DNA of 64,000 nt from Gerris lacustris. Lineage: Eukaryota; Arthropoda; Insecta; Hemiptera; Gerridae. The translations under genes were made by a program, and so were the position numbers. Below the pieces are notes generated by a model. That model ran no database searches and was not told the origin of the DNA. It saw only the letters and a program-made list of their open reading frames with translations. The number at the start of each line of letters is the position of its first letter. The first letter of the stretch is position 1. The stretch covers positions 58,225,311 through 58,289,310 of the forward strand of contig OX578282.1 of assembly GCA_951217055.1 (NCBI GenBank), written 5' to 3'. Below are positions 24,601 to 32,870 of the stretch, one piece after another.

Positions 24601-27600
24601 TTACATATATGAACATAAATCACTTTTGGCAATAGTGGCAAAAGTTGAAACCTAATCACAACCTTCTTATTATTCTACAAACAGAAGACAGCTATGTTTA
24701 GTTAAATTAAATTAACAAAACCTTTAACACTAGTTTTCATTCCATATTAACTAAACAATAATGTTATAAACACTGCAGGCATGAATTCCAGGATAAAACA
24801 AACAATAAATACATAAATCTTTGTTAATACAATTAAGAGTACTGATCACCCAACTCTTGTAATAATAGTGGATTAATAACTTATTCATGCACTTTTTGGA
24901 TGCATGTCGAACTAAAGTTTGGTCTTCAAACATTGATATCTATTTTTTTTTTAAGTTAACACATACAAATGGGTTTATATGTGTAGGTGATGGTTAATAC
25001 TACATGTTATGCTACATGTAGTTTGTTACATACTCTGCAACCTAACTTGTAAAAACTATTACAAAACTTAACAATTCTTGAAAAGGTGATGGCTAATATT
25101 CATAATGTTAGAAAGGTTCCGTTACTTTGGGTCGTTAGCAAAAATCAAGGGACACCGAAAACTCTGACATAATAGCTAATGAAGACGGTAAGGTTGTTAA
25201 AATAATGTTGTCACTGTTCTAATAGACAGTGTCACAGAAAAAAATAGTTACTAATAAGACAGTAATACAAAATCTCCCCTATACATAAATGTTAAAAAAA
25301 TATTAATGTAAGGAGACATCAATTATTGAATGACAAAAAAAAGGTTGGTGGAGTTATTATGGATGCAAATAGGGGTGTAGATTATTTGAGAAATGGAATA
25401 AGAGCTAAGTACAATAGAAATAGAAGTTAAAAGTTAATAGAATGTTATTTAAATTATAAGTCTATGACGAAGTTAATAAAGTTGAATAAATTATTGTAAA
25501 AGGTTTCAAAGGAGAAATAAATTACGGTTTAAGCTTAAAGCCCCGTTCACACGATCCAAGTACACTTGGACCAAGTCAGCTTTGACTCTACTTGGATGGT
25601 GTGTCAGTCAACTGGGACATCCAAGTTGAGTTGGAGAGGCCCCAACTTTTTTTTTATCAAAGAAGACTTTGATCAAAACAAAAATGGCACCCGACCAACA
25701 AATTATGAGAACGAGCTGTCAAAAAATTACAAAGATGTGAGTTTGTGCAGAGTTTTGTTTACAAGAAGGTTATATATCACCACTGTTGTAAAACTTAATA
25801 CAGTAGAGTCTCGCTAATCCGGGTTTTACCCCAGTCCGACACAGTAGAAAGTCCGGATTAAACGGAATCAGTTTTAAAATGGCTGTAAAACAAGTTTTAG
25901 TTGGCTAAAAATATTGAAATTGATGTTTTTATCGTAAAAATTACTTCTATTAGTTTCAAAAATAATATGTTTGTACAACGTAGGTCCACTATTTATAACT
26001 AAAAATTGATTTAGGACAAAAAAAAATATATCTTATTGATAAATATTCAAAGTTTATTGATTAAATAAACTTCAATTTCTTCCCGATATTTCTTTCAGTC
26101 AGAAACCGTTTGTTTTCCCACTCCTAACTCTTGCGCGATTTTAAGTTATTGATTCACCTGCATCAATACGAAACAAAACAGAGTTTTTGTTTGTCACTTT
26201 CTTACGTTTAGTTGTCATTTATATTAATCTAATGTAATAAGCGCACACGCAACACAATCACTGAATAAAAACCCGGCCTTAATTAAGGACTGTTCTGTCA
26301 CCAGTCCGAATATCAAATGAATTAAAATAAAATGGCAATCTATAGCGCAGGTGCAGGTATAGAAGGGTCTTCCAGGGAAACAAACTGTGTTCCGATAGGT
26401 AATGCGAGCAAAGGATAATCAGTTCACAAAAAGGGGACATTATACACTGGCAGCTTGGCGAAATTTCACAGAATTGCGTTGAGCCGCCGCTGCGTGTTTC
26501 TTAAAACCCTCTCCCTAGCTCAGTTGTATATAATTGTATTTCCTGGAATACACTACCTTTATATCTTCGGCTACATTTCTATGGAATTATTCATAATTAT
26601 TCTAAATCTGTTTAATTTTAACAGAAATACCGGGTAATCCTCGTGTTGGAACGTAGGAATATTCCTGTAAACTATACTAGGAACAAATTTATAAATGCTA
26701 ATAGACGATATAAGCAGAAATCCCGATAATCTTAAACAATTCATAAATCTGAACAGACCCTTATTCCAATTTGTACAAAGCTTATGGCCTGTCCGGATTA
26801 TACGGAGACTCTACTGTAAGTGCAAATTAATTGTAAAGTTCTAGAGAGAAAAACATTTCACACAAACTATCTTCACCTCTACTTTATAGTGTATCAAAGT
26901 ACCTCTACTTGGACCAAGTATACTTGGATCGAGTAAACCCTACATCAAAGTTCCACGAACACTTGGACCAAGTATACTTGGATTGTGAAAACCCAGCTTA
27001 AGTCCTTGGTTTGTAATACCTTGAGGCAGGATTCCCGTTACTGACAGTGACATGAAGATGGTTTTTATCCAGATAAGATAAGTAAACACTTAATTACAAC
27101 ACTTCATACCTGAGTACTAGCACAGTTAATACTACTGATATAACAGTAAGTAGGTGAAGCAGGTTATTATTAGATAAAGGTTAACCCTTTCACTGCTAAG
27201 GTTGGGACAAGGATACCACTAATGCCATCAACTTTATTATGTAACATGTCTTCAGTGTTTCTGCACTGAAAATTATAAATGAATTTACTCTTTTAAAACT
27301 CTACTGGTGATGACTGTCTAGTCATAATGTCTTGTTCTTAGCCTTCACCACAGATCACCACCAAACAAGTTAACTAAAGTTTTAATGTAAACGTTTACAT
27401 GACGTAACACAAGACAGGGTCTGATGCAAATTGCTCTGAAGAAAAGAAGATATACTTAATTTATATTAGTTATTCAGGTCCTCTTCTACCTTAGGGTGAC
27501 GAAGAATTAGTTAAATATTCAGGAGCAAATATCAGAGGTTTAGGATATAATAAATCAGCAGTTGGGAAAATTAAGGCATTTCCTTAAATATTAGAGTTAT

Positions 27601-28895
27601 ACACATGAGATGACGAACCTCTGTCTTAACAGTATTCCATAGTTTATATTATGGACCATTCTGTTATCACTGCAACGCAATATATTAAAAGGTGGTTATA
27701 TGTGGATCTTAGTTTGCTAATTCATAACATTCGTTTCATATATTGATAAGTTATAACTAAAAATAAAAGGAATACATTTTAATATAATTGGTCTATATGC
27801 ATTTGGATTTTAGGTAGAACTACAGTGTACAGTGTTAAACTACAGTGTACTGATACTCCTATTAGAAATCGCAAGTTGTTACTATTGATTGTTATAATAA
27901 TGCCCTATTATAAATATATCCAAACAATGCATGATTCACAAAATTTTACACATTTTAACAAAAATGTGTTTGTTTTGTGTTAGAATTCAATTATCTTAAC
28001 CTTAATTTGGTTTGACCTAGAATTTTCAATGGCCTCCTGCATATAGACCAGGTAGAGGTCCAAATCGAAGTACAAAAGAGTTTAATGGACAAGATATATC
28101 AATATATAAAGTCTCAAACGAGGTCGATAATGAGATAATGTGTTATCAGAAAAGGCACCGTACACTGCAGTTCAACCGGATTATGCAGAGTAACTACTAA
28201 AAATTCTGCTTATGGGTTGGGTACTATATTTACAATGGTAAAACTGAATACGGTACCCTTGCCTGGTATTCATTATTAGACAAAGGTATGTTATCACATC
28301 TATATACTAGAGAGATTACATTCCTTTTGGACTAAAGCATATTATCTATCATTTCTATGGACTTGGAGATAACACCTATACCCTTGTCTAAATAACTTTT
28401 GGACAAAGGGACATCACTTGAGGTGACACACTATCAGAAGAGGTACCTTATTCTATACTTTAGCCTTTACAACTCCACTTGTCCGGAGAAAATTACAGCG
28501 TTTGTCACATGAACATTTTGAGAGAGAGACATACCTCTAAACACAATTACCCCCTACTAACAACAAGTTCAACAAAGTAGGCTTCAAATAGATTAGCAAC
28601 CTAATAATACTCGATCAATAACTTTGAAACAAGAGGAAAGTAATGTAATCTTTAGGTATATTAGGGTAAATAATAAGTTAGGAAGATCAGTACTCAAAAT
28701 ACATTAGAGGCTTATGAAAACAACTAAATAATAAGTGATTATCTATGTAAATAAGAGGTAAATAAGTAGTAAAACTTACACAGTCGGTACATATTCTCCA
28801 GGGAAACTATCGGTAGTGTAGGATATTAGCATACAAGTTTTACCTACAGTTCCGTCCCCTACAACCACGCACTTGATAGGTCGACCGGATGACAT
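6807..28895 (-). CDS. Mtl: Mtl-like Rho-family GTPase, five coding exons
   Basis: Coding exons, in order: 28780-28895, 24015-24129, 22890-23007, 12274-12434 and 6807-6884. All junctions are GT..AG and phases agree, giving 195 codons, the length I recall for Drosophila Mtl. Motifs: P-loop GDGTVGKT (residues 13-20), switch I threonine T38, switch II DTAGQE (60-65), TKID (118-121), SAL (161-163), basic tail KRRQRK, and C-terminal CaaX box CIVL. A terminal leucine in CaaX usually means geranylgeranylation and membrane attachment. The N-terminus [20 protein letters not shown] and segment REDRETL match Mig-2/Mtl rather than Rac1 (GDGAVGKT). Mtl acts with Rac proteins on actin, cell migration and axon guidance. 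The third intron is swollen to ~10.5 kb by a gypsy insertion. Confidence 0.95.
6967..7380. mobile_element. Pogo/Tigger-like repeat fragment
   Basis: Begins CAGTAGAGCC after a TA dinucleotide, like the ends of pogo/Tigger elements at 23507 and 25801. It continues with repeated phrases such as aacctcaataacacga. No matching right terminus was found, so it is truncated. The right limit is approximate. It lies in the last Mtl intron. Confidence 0.5.
7395..7818 (+). repeat. ~560-bp interspersed repeat, family A, partial
   Basis: Shares phrases with copies at 8251, 60139 and 61443: 'gtatcaatt..aaattt', 'tctgggggctactttcga', 'gggactaacaacgggctaattatgacctaccatc', and the 3' end 'taccttcgttaagcaggtaagcaa'. 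It is diverged and lacks the 5' part. It is non-coding. Confidence 0.75.
8251..8829 (+). repeat. ~560-bp interspersed repeat, family A
   Basis: Near full-length copy starting 'caattagagtggcacatag' and ending 'gttaccgttggtaagcttgg'. The ends show a weak inversion (GCTTCC near the start of intact copies, GGAAGC at the end). No protein is encoded; the 76-codon frame inside is spurious. Confidence 0.8.
8830..9396. other. Intron stretch, nothing recognised
   Basis: AT-rich sequence inside the last Mtl intron. No gene, RNA or clear repeat end was seen. Confidence 0.5.
9397..9642. repeat. Half-copy of the foldback found at 50643
   Basis: Contains 'acttgattttcggtctacta', 'gtactcaggatcatga' and 'tattgccaagctatgtcc', matching one arm of the P450-intron foldback at 50643-50994. 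It is interrupted by a 46-base T run (9561-9606). Only one arm is present here. Confidence 0.75.
9561..9606. repeat. 46-bp poly(T) run
   Basis: Forty-six uninterrupted T bases within a repeat arm. This could be the A-tail of a retroposed insertion on the minus strand, or an assembly-sensitive homopolymer. Confidence 0.95.
9643..10222. other. Intron stretch, no gene seen
   Basis: AT-rich sequence with a T/A-rich run near 9960-10010. Nothing conserved was recognised. Confidence 0.5.
10223..11355. mobile_element. hAT-type MITE (~1.1 kb)
   Basis: Terminal inverted repeat CAGTGGCGTAA at the start matches TTACGCCACTG at the end. Flanks are gctccgag (10215-10222) and cctccgag (11356-11363), an 8-bp duplication with one mismatch. 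Long C runs lie near both ends (about 10248-10267 and 11306-11318). A family A repeat fragment is nested at about 10540-10760. No transposase is present. Confidence 0.88.
11527..12105. repeat. TIR repeat with tRNA-like box B, family B
   Basis: Perfect 13-bp inverted ends, ACTTTCTCATATA and TATATGAGAAAGT. An inverted-orientation copy lies at 39425-39888 and a partial one at 39918. Inside, the minus strand carries GGTTCGATTCC, a perfect pol III box B, near 11650-11675, within a tRNA T arm-like context. The 89-codon plus frame at 11838-12107 translates repeat sequence and is not a gene. Confidence 0.8.
12274..12434 (-). CDS. Mtl: Mtl coding exon 4
   Basis: Acceptor ggttacag, donor AAACAG|gtaagc. 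Encodes [10 protein letters not shown] through [10 protein letters not shown], carrying the guanine-specificity motif TKID and the SAL motif. Confidence 0.96.
12435..12893. other. Mtl intron stretch, nothing recognised
   Basis: AT-rich intron sequence between Mtl exon 4 and a tRNA-bearing repeat. No feature was seen. Confidence 0.5.
12894..13190 (-). repeat. tRNA-bearing repeat with inverted tails, copy 2
   Basis: The tRNA-like core at 12994-13070 (minus strand) has box A TAGCTCAGTTGG, D stem GCTC/GAGC and a pairable acceptor stem. The 3' tail (12894-12993) reappears inverted at ~13119-13188 ('gtctatttttcttagtatgt', 'ctcccgtagttaatgataat'). The whole thus looks like an element with ~70-bp terminal inverted repeats around a tRNA. 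The anticodon loop is abnormal (9 bases), so the tRNA is a pseudogene. Confidence 0.82.
13191..13946. other. Mtl intron stretch, nothing certain
   Basis: Higher-complexity intron sequence left of the gypsy insertion. Short open frames exist here but match nothing I recognise. It is contiguous in origin with sequence after 22176, since the gypsy element inserted between them. Confidence 0.45.
13951..14799 (-). repeat. 3' LTR of the gypsy element
   Basis: 849-bp LTR beginning TG (minus strand, at 14799) and ending CA (at 13951). It has a minus-strand AATAAA at about 14724-14729, a candidate polyadenylation signal. It is nearly identical to 21323-22171. Confidence 0.96.
14805..14819 (-). other. 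Polypurine tract of the gypsy element
   Basis: The minus strand reads GGAAGGGAAAGATGG a few bases before the 3' LTR. This is the expected place and composition for the plus-strand DNA primer. Confidence 0.7.
14852..18040 (-). CDS. pol: Gypsy pol polyprotein (PR-RT-RNaseH-IN)
   Basis: The open frame continues upstream of the first ATG (17867-17869) to the gag-pol overlap, where pol lies in the -1 frame. It is therefore probably made as a Gag-Pol fusion by frameshifting. Counting from that ATG (1005 codons): protease DSGA at 15-18; RT with YLDD at 326-329; RNase H with TDAS near 474, a glutamate near 514 and TDH near 540; integrase zinc-binding H658, H665, C695, C698 and catalytic D728, D788, E823 (D,D35E spacing). 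No stop or frameshift interrupts it. It replicates the element by reverse transcription and inserts the cDNA. The stop lies just before the polypurine tract. Confidence 0.96.
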   Translation of the reverse strand, partial: GKRDGGLEVAGCSRRSQRFSKTTRNEFDTWLKKVKDFYADYSVSYVLDKKSSDSRLYMPVSIEHEEWKGLLDSGASRSLIGNKCWTALKDTGAKLKPLSDKYIVVADGRKVQILGEIVAQIKLRDKIKKLSLIVVPSLNQDLILGIDFWEEFEIVLDVKSGSWWFFNPDFDEIEVSEVETEKGVKQIYMTDEEELRLQEVLTRCRGKPISGLKKTHLVKHRIDTSDSKPVKQRYYPLSPILMKELHRQLDELLENGIVRPSKSPWSSPVLLVRKKDKESYRMCIDFRALNKVTRKDAYPLPYISVIIDKLKDAKFLSSIDLKSAYWQVELEESSKEKTAFTVAGRGLFEFNRMPFGLHNAPATWQRLIDQVLGSDLEQHVFVYLDDIIIVTDTFNKHLEVLEKVLLRIKEANLTINEEKSFFCREELKYLGYVVDKRGLRVDSDKVAAIVDYLPPKTVKGIRRFIGMASWYRRFVPNFAERIEPLSSLTKKNRKFEWTDAADRAFEDIKSCLSSAPILACPDFNKSFSIQTDASAVGIAGVLSQQFDDGEHVIAFASRILTKQERNFSATERECLAVIWAVEKFKPYIEGYKFEVVTDHASLLWLENLKDPVGRLARWALRLQGYDYKLLHRKGKDNVVPDALSRSMEIVEVVDIPTADVWYHKMIRNVEVDPLKYENWRVDDGVLYKNVRVNGALNWRKVVPKEDRLTLIKKNHDEPLSGHMGIFKTFHRLAEKHYWPMMRSDVKRYVRRCETCLKSKPIQDGPYGLFGQRKQVTDTWEVVSSDIMGPFPRSSKGHRFIVVSTDYYSKFVVAKPLRDATAEAITRHLEEDIFLTYGVPRLVLCDNGKQYTSKQFKSLMELYKCKVLYNPYYHPQANPTERVNKVLKTIITSFIKEHKHWDKDLAKYVCAIRTAVHEVTGKTPYFLNYGKEMCLSGDDHRLVPQDNSEVPEVSRLNEPERLGALNKIRRSIQDKLRQGYEKNQGRYNLRRKDLMLAEGQLVYRRNFGQSKKVDKFTSKLSPKYVGPFKIRRKLGYLTYELEDEKGHPAGRWHIKDLKLKPED
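18013..19359 (-). CDS. gag: Gypsy Gag protein with zinc knuckle
   Basis: A 448-codon frame starting [11 protein letters not shown] and ending at TAG 18013-18015. The middle (about residues 170-330) resembles retrotransposon Gag capsid sequence ([19 protein letters not shown]). Near the C-terminus, [14 protein letters not shown] (394-407) is a proper CX2CX4HX4C zinc knuckle. A second motif, [14 protein letters not shown], has V in place of the histidine. Gag packages the element RNA. The final codons contain the slippery heptamer that leads into pol. Confidence 0.93.
   Translation of the reverse strand: MDPERLCKEDLEWELAVRGVTGVGTVADMRKIFRRLLKHESDGSMKTHFHVKHLVAKTEIEYCHTKVSDLFATVDSFSGKRGDSAWRKLDTNIRHVTNRLQLIETDDDEENQRRSKLVASILEIAEDLEAKCGLPTNEQSNVGGSKISSSPSTPISTVAPADMQQVIKHLISPQVPIAKWGIKYTGDGLGLSLSAFLERVLELKTARNTSDDDLWNSAIDLFSGPALIWFRAFREDIKSWDQLVVRLKSEFLSKDYDEKLWKEIRERSQGSDESISIYVATMLNLFRRLSKPPKEKNRTELLLKNILPFYQERLALHTEDINTVQKLLEYCKRLEECRRRAQEFKPPSVSRRDWLEPDLAYKGRPKREFKESIASVTVEASSVQSPVSQNTRSCWFCGDQSHIFRLCPKRGNTVKCYGCGAEGVRKPQCSRCQRKYSEKKGNAMAASK
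18034..18040 (-). promoter_or_regulatory. -1 ribosomal frameshift heptamer GGGAAAC
   Basis: The minus strand reads GGGAAAC, phased G GGA AAC in the gag frame, which is the X XXY YYZ pattern. The -1 frame is closed by a TGA just upstream of the heptamer and open from it straight through pol. The gag stop follows about 20 bases later. The position and phase make this the likely site of Gag-Pol production. Confidence 0.85.
19360..21301 (-). other. Long AT-rich gypsy leader
   Basis: About 1.9 kb between the primer-binding site and the gag start. It is extremely AT-rich (repeats such as aaaataaaataa on plus), with no long frame or recognised motif. It is unusually long for a gypsy 5' leader and may hold packaging or internal translation signals. 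Confidence 0.7.
21302..21319 (-). other. Primer-binding site of the gypsy element
   Basis: Three bases after the 5' LTR the minus strand reads TGGCGCCCAACGTGGGGC. It begins TGG as required to pair with the CCA end of a tRNA primer. I do not assign the tRNA. Confidence 0.85.
21323..22171 (-). repeat. 5' LTR of the gypsy element
   Basis: 849 bp, nearly identical to the 3' LTR. It should carry the element's promoter. I could not place a TATA box with confidence. Confidence 0.96.
22176..22889. other. Mtl intron remainder, nothing recognised
   Basis: Intron sequence between the gypsy target site and Mtl exon 3. No conserved feature was seen. Confidence 0.5.
22890..23007 (-). CDS. Mtl: Mtl coding exon 3
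   Basis: Acceptor ttccag, donor CTTGTCG|gttagt. Encodes [10 protein letters not shown] through CPDAPMILV plus one base of the next glycine codon. This segment is not long enough to stand out as an open frame, but it fits the family and the phase exactly. Confidence 0.95.
23507..23940. mobile_element. Pogo/Tigger-like MITE (434 bp)
   Basis: Ends CAGTAGAACCC and GGGTTTCTACTG, flanked by TA on both sides (23505-23506 and 23941-23942). Phrases near the ends ('aaaatccgaaaaacctgata', 'ggatttccgggtttctactg') are typical of this group. No transposase is present. It sits in the second Mtl intron. Confidence 0.85.
24015..24129 (-). CDS. Mtl: Mtl coding exon 2
   Basis: Acceptor ggatctag, donor CCACAG|gttagt. 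Encodes FDNYSAP through LRPLSYPQ, including switch I/II and the DTAGQE GTPase motif. Confidence 0.96.
24130..25534. other. Mtl intron 1 stretch, nothing recognised
   Basis: AT-rich intron sequence with no conserved frame or clear element ends. Confidence 0.5.
25539..26997. mobile_element. TTAA-flanked MITE containing a nested pogo MITE
   Basis: Imperfect inverted ends of about 38 bp ('ccgttcacacgatccaagta' left; 'agtatacttggattgtgaaa' right) are flanked by TTAA at 25535-25538 and 26998-27001. TTAA target duplication suggests a piggyBac-type origin. Its interior is interrupted by the 1016-bp element at 25801-26816, so the original MITE was about 440 bp. Confidence 0.82.
25801..26816. mobile_element. 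Pogo/Tigger-like non-autonomous element (1016 bp)
   Basis: Ends CAGTAGAGTCTC and GAGACTCTACTG are exact inverted repeats, flanked by TA (25799-25800 and 26817-26818). The inside shows no transposase frame. Parts ('cgtgtttcttaaaaccctc', 'attcctgtaaactata') resemble the smaller element at 23507, so the two are related. Confidence 0.9.
27002..28779. other. Mtl intron 1 stretch, no gene seen
   Basis: Moderately AT-rich intron sequence. No open frame, RNA gene or element ends were recognised. Confidence 0.5.
28780..28895 (-). CDS. Mtl: Mtl coding exon 1
   Basis: Starts at ATG (28893-28895) and encodes residues 1-38 plus two bases of codon 39, including the P-loop. The donor reads ACTGT|gtaagt. 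The AG acceptor ttttcag lies just before 28913, so 18 bp of 5' UTR share this exon. Confidence 0.96.
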
Positions 28896-28913
28896 CCTTA
28901 TATAGATAACAAT
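28896..28913 (-). other. Mtl: Mtl 5' UTR part of exon 1
   Basis: The 18 bases between the acceptor ttttcag and the ATG. An AG acceptor so close to the start codon implies an upstream non-coding exon. Confidence 0.75.
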
Positions 28914-29072
28914 CTGAAAAAGAACGACAAGTACAGTTTAAACTGCGATAAAACTCACTCAACTAGTAATCTAACACATTATTACTCCACTGTAAATACA
29001 GTAATGCAACAAGAATCCACGAGAAAACCGTCAAATGAAGTAAAAATAACACACAAGTCGAATTATACTTAC

Positions 29073-29290
29073 CGATGACTCATAAAAGCAGACTTTCAAA
29101 CTAGGTGTCTAAATTAAAAACCAGCCGTATTAAAACACAATATCCGAGATTCTTCTAGTTTGAATTAACGTAAAATAAATAAAACGAATAGATCGATTGG
29201 AATAAAACACTATAAACAATAAAACGAAAATAAAATTAAAACACAACCGATTTTGAAAAGCTTCGAACACTCTTCATGTTTTCATTTTCC
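29073..29290 (-). other. Mtl: Probable Mtl 5' UTR exon and promoter-proximal region
   Basis: A good donor, CATCG|gtaagt, ends at 29073 about 160 bp upstream of the coding-exon acceptor. This would be a short first intron (28914-29072). The transcription start is not visible; the upper limit is a guess. No clear TATA box was found. Confidence 0.55.
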
Positions 29291-29299
29291 TTATAACTT

Positions 29300-30155
29300 G
29301 AACCAATGCCTCCTAAATTGTAACCAGAAACAAAAGGTTCTTTGTTGGAAAACAAAAGAACCCTTTCTACTTTGATTCTTAATTGATATTTGTTATTTTT
29401 GAAATTTAAAATAAAAACATTTGAAAATCAAATTGAAATGTTGTAATGCATTTAGTTATAAGTTAAATTAGATAATATAACTTAAAATATAAAAAAATAA
29501 CTAGTAAAATAAACCGCTGACTCGGTGTTCCAATACGCACCATCTATATCCCAAATGAACAATAGCGGCTTGTTGGTTTCTCAGCCAGCAGCCAAAACGC
29601 TAGTCTAGTTGGGAGACCTTAACTTCACCCCCTGCTTGATCAATGCTATCACATACTCTGATCTAAGACATATTTTTTTAAGGATTAGCTCTCATCTCAC
29701 AAATCTAAGATAATGATGAAACCGGAAACGTCTATATAAACTTCAAAGGGTGAAGTGTTCACATTGAGGGGTTAAGGGTTAAGGGGGTTCAACTAGGGGA
29801 ACAACCCCCACATAATATTTTTGTTGTATAGCCACTTTCATTTTTGTCTTAAGGAGTAGGTCCCCCGCCCCCAATGTGTTGGGAACCTTCAAAGTAATTC
29901 GATGTATGTTCTGCATACACAAACAATTTTTAGTTATTACATTATTACGATAAAAAAGGGTTTAAAAAGAATAAAGAAAAAGTAAGAAGTGGCGAAGTTG
30001 TGAATATGGTCGGTTTTAAATTCGGCTGTTTTGGTTTAATAATAATGTGCTGATCAGGACGTAAAAGAAACCGCACAGATAACAGCACACTAACCAAATA
30101 ACTTCTCACGTCTTTATAATATAATTTTTGGGAGAAAGAATTGTTACTAATTTTT
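29300..30155. other. Intergenic region upstream of Mtl
   Basis: No gene seen. A less AT-rich patch at 29515-29700 may be promoter sequence of the divergent Mtl gene, but this is only inferred from position. Confidence 0.4.
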
Positions 30156-30850
30156 AGGGTCCGTAGGCAAAACCAAGGACCCTTATATTTTCCTGTGTAT
30201 GCGCCTGTCCGTCCGTCCGGTCGCCTGCTCTCGCGGCTACACCTTTAGTTCGATTCCTTTGAAATTTGGCATGTATGTGTCTTGTACCTTCTCACATATT
30301 TTAAAAATATAGCGACTAAAAAAAAAGATTTTTCAAAAAAATTAGGGTAAACAACTTAAGGGTTAAAATTGTTTTATTTTTTTCGACACCGTGAGGGGTA
30401 TCATATGAAAGGGTACGTCGAGCTGATTTCAAAAATATATAGTTCTTTGGTTATAACTTTGATAGGGCGAGCGTAGGCAAGTTTGAAATGGGTGTGAAAC
30501 GTGTCCCCCCCCCCCCCACCTTTATCGCGCTTATGTGAAGTGCAAAAAATCTGATAAAATTCCTGAACATTCTTCGACCAAAAGTAAAGATACCACTTTT
30601 TGGAAATTTCGAAAAAAATATTATTTGATTTTTGATTGACAAAATACGTTTTCTTTTTTATAATTATGGTCTTTCAGATGTATTTATGTGGTTGTAGTCC
30701 GGTTCAGTGGCAAAAAATATACTTTATCAGAGTGTGTTTTGAGAATATCAGACCCTTAGAATGGTTCAAAGTAAGCTTTTTAGCATTTAAAAAAAAACAC
30801 TGTTTATACACTTTACAGTTAAACACCATACAGTGTGGCCTACGGACCCT
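30156..30850. mobile_element. MITE with 13-bp TIR AGGGTCCGTAGGC
   Basis: Exact inverted ends AGGGTCCGTAGGC (30156-30168) and GCCTACGGACCCT (30838-30850). It contains a (tccg)n-like tract near 30207 and a C run near 30506. A related, diverged copy begins at 34938. I see no clear target duplication and no protein. Confidence 0.85.
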
Positions 30851-30946
30851 CACTGTGTGCTGACTAGCACACATTTGACCTGTTTATTAATTATTTTAAA
30901 AAATGCTAATTCGTATTGTACGTGCCAAAGAAATTTCCAAAAGGGT

Positions 30947-31075
30947 GGTTAGAGGTGGTTAACGATTATTAGAGGTTGTTAGAGGTGGTTAAAGATGGTT
31001 AGAGGTTGTAGGAGGTGGTTAGAAGTGGTTTGAAGTGGTTAAAGATGGTTAGAGGTTGTTAGAGGTGGTTACAGG
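30947..31075. repeat. G-rich ~10-bp minisatellite (gaggtggtta)
   Basis: Irregular repeats of gaggtggtta, gaggttgtta and aagatggtta across about 130 bp. The plus strand is G/T-rich with strong strand asymmetry. Confidence 0.9.
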
Positions 31076-31205
31076 TTAAAGCTTTAAAATTACAATAAAC
31101 ATTCTTTAACATCAATAACAAAAAAAAAAAAAGATCAAGCAAGTATTGACGGTAGGGATATCCTCATTTGATAACGTACAAACTTGCGGTAACTACTCAA
31201 AATTC

Positions 31206-31620
31206 GATATATATATATATATATATCTACGACTGATACGAAATATAAACATTTTATCTCTGTTTAGATGCGTAGAAAGTGATTCTTTTCGTACTTGTAT
31301 TCATTGCGCATACGCGTTTCAGTTCCGCGCTAGTGCGGAAATAAAGAAGAATTCTACACCTTATCGCACGATTAGCGTGTTGTTTACATCTAACGAAACT
31401 AATTTGCTGTTTGTTTAAAAAGTAACTGATTTTCTGTATTTATTGTTAAAATCCAACAAACGTAGATAAAATACTGTACGCAACTCGTGCGAAAACTGCA
31501 TTTGGCTTTGCTCGTGTGGTTTTACTACCCTCGCTGTCGCTCGGGTGAAAACTCCACTCTCGCTTGCAAAATGCTACTTTCCGCACTAGAAGCGTAATGC
31601 GTAATGTAGTCTGACACTAC
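31206..31620 (+). repeat. Family C repeat with (AT)n start
   Basis: After an (AT)n tract (about 31207-31227), the sequence matches 38850-39420 ('cgaaatataaacatt', 'gatgcgtagaaagtgatt', 'gcacgattag', 'tgctcgtgtggttttact'). Compared with the other copy, it lacks the short acidic frame. It is non-coding here. Confidence 0.7.
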
Positions 31621-32389
31621 CCTTCTGAAAATTTATCACACATAACAGAATTACTTAATTCCATGCGTACTATTTGCAATAGTTGTTACGGGCTTTCTTG
31701 GTTGATATTGAACATTTTTATCAAAATTTATAAAAAATAGTAAATTTTCAAACTCTATCGTCATTTAAAATTATAGCTATTTTGAGAAAGTTAAATAATT
31801 GCAGTAATAAAGTGATTATCTACAAATTATCTCGCCAACCATATTGTATCAACTACAACAATATATATTTATTTTTATTCTTCTGATAATGTAATTTAGT
31901 ACGACATCGCATATTTTTGTCTTTGATGAAATTGTACTTACATTTACATAATATGTTTTTTATAGATTGAACTCGATATTAATAATAGAAATTGATAGAG
32001 TTGACCTATTAATAATGCAAAGATATCTCTCCTAAAAACTGGTTCATCTTACCGAGGATATGGCGCACTATGATAACCTTTTTATTATTTCGGGTCATAT
32101 CTATATTATTGTTTTTACTACAAGAGCACTAGCTAAAGGATAAATATGGCTATAACAGCGTGAATAGTAGACTTATGTTAAAAGACCCCCTACCCTAACT
32201 ATCTTTTCCTTTTAGGTTCACCTGTTTCTTTTACTAGGTCTATGTAATATTATCATTAACAAAATGCTTGCATACGAGTCTGCAAGACAGTGAGACATTT
32301 TCATGTAACGATTTTTGGTGTCGTTTTTGGAACGAAGTTCCTAATGGCACGTTCTGGAGCCCGGGAGTGAATCTCCAAAAAAAACTAAC
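31621..32389. other. Intergenic stretch, nothing recognised
   Basis: AT-rich sequence without recognised features. Confidence 0.5.
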
Positions 32390-32870
32390 AAAATCACCGT
32401 CACTAAATCTACCGATGACGATAACTTGACTAAAAGATGATCGAGTTAGTTGAAATTTGGTACACATGTTCATATTACCAATGCCCAGGCTGAGTTCGTT
32501 GGACAACCTAATCCGCCTAAGCGTTCACGCGCAACGCTCGCGTAAACGTAAGCTTCAAATTTAAAATTGGAATTTTAGGACGGGAAAAAAGTCTAACTTT
32601 ATCTATTTAATGAGACAAACAACATTTATAAATAATTTTTTTTAGTGAAAAAAAAAACAAAAAAACCCCGACACTGCTATAAAGTGCTAAAGATCGCAAA
32701 ATTTATTAAAGCGGACCTAAACGTTCAAAATAAAGAAAACAACGTTTTTACCGATAACTTACGTTCTAACGTAACGATTTTAATACATAAAACCAAGTAG
32801 AATATTTCCACGTGTTACTAGAGGAAGGGGTTCCTGTTTCGATCCCCCGGGGAGTCACAATGTATTTTAT
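32390..32870 (+). repeat. Family D repeat, partial
   Basis: Aligns by eye with 42200-42580 in the element at 42088-42879 ('gttgaaatttggtacacatg', 'cgcgcaacgctcgcgtaaac', 'attaaagcggacctaaacgt'). The TIR ends are not visible. It is followed near 32840 by 'gtttcgatcccccggggagt', a tRNA box B-like sequence. Confidence 0.7.
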
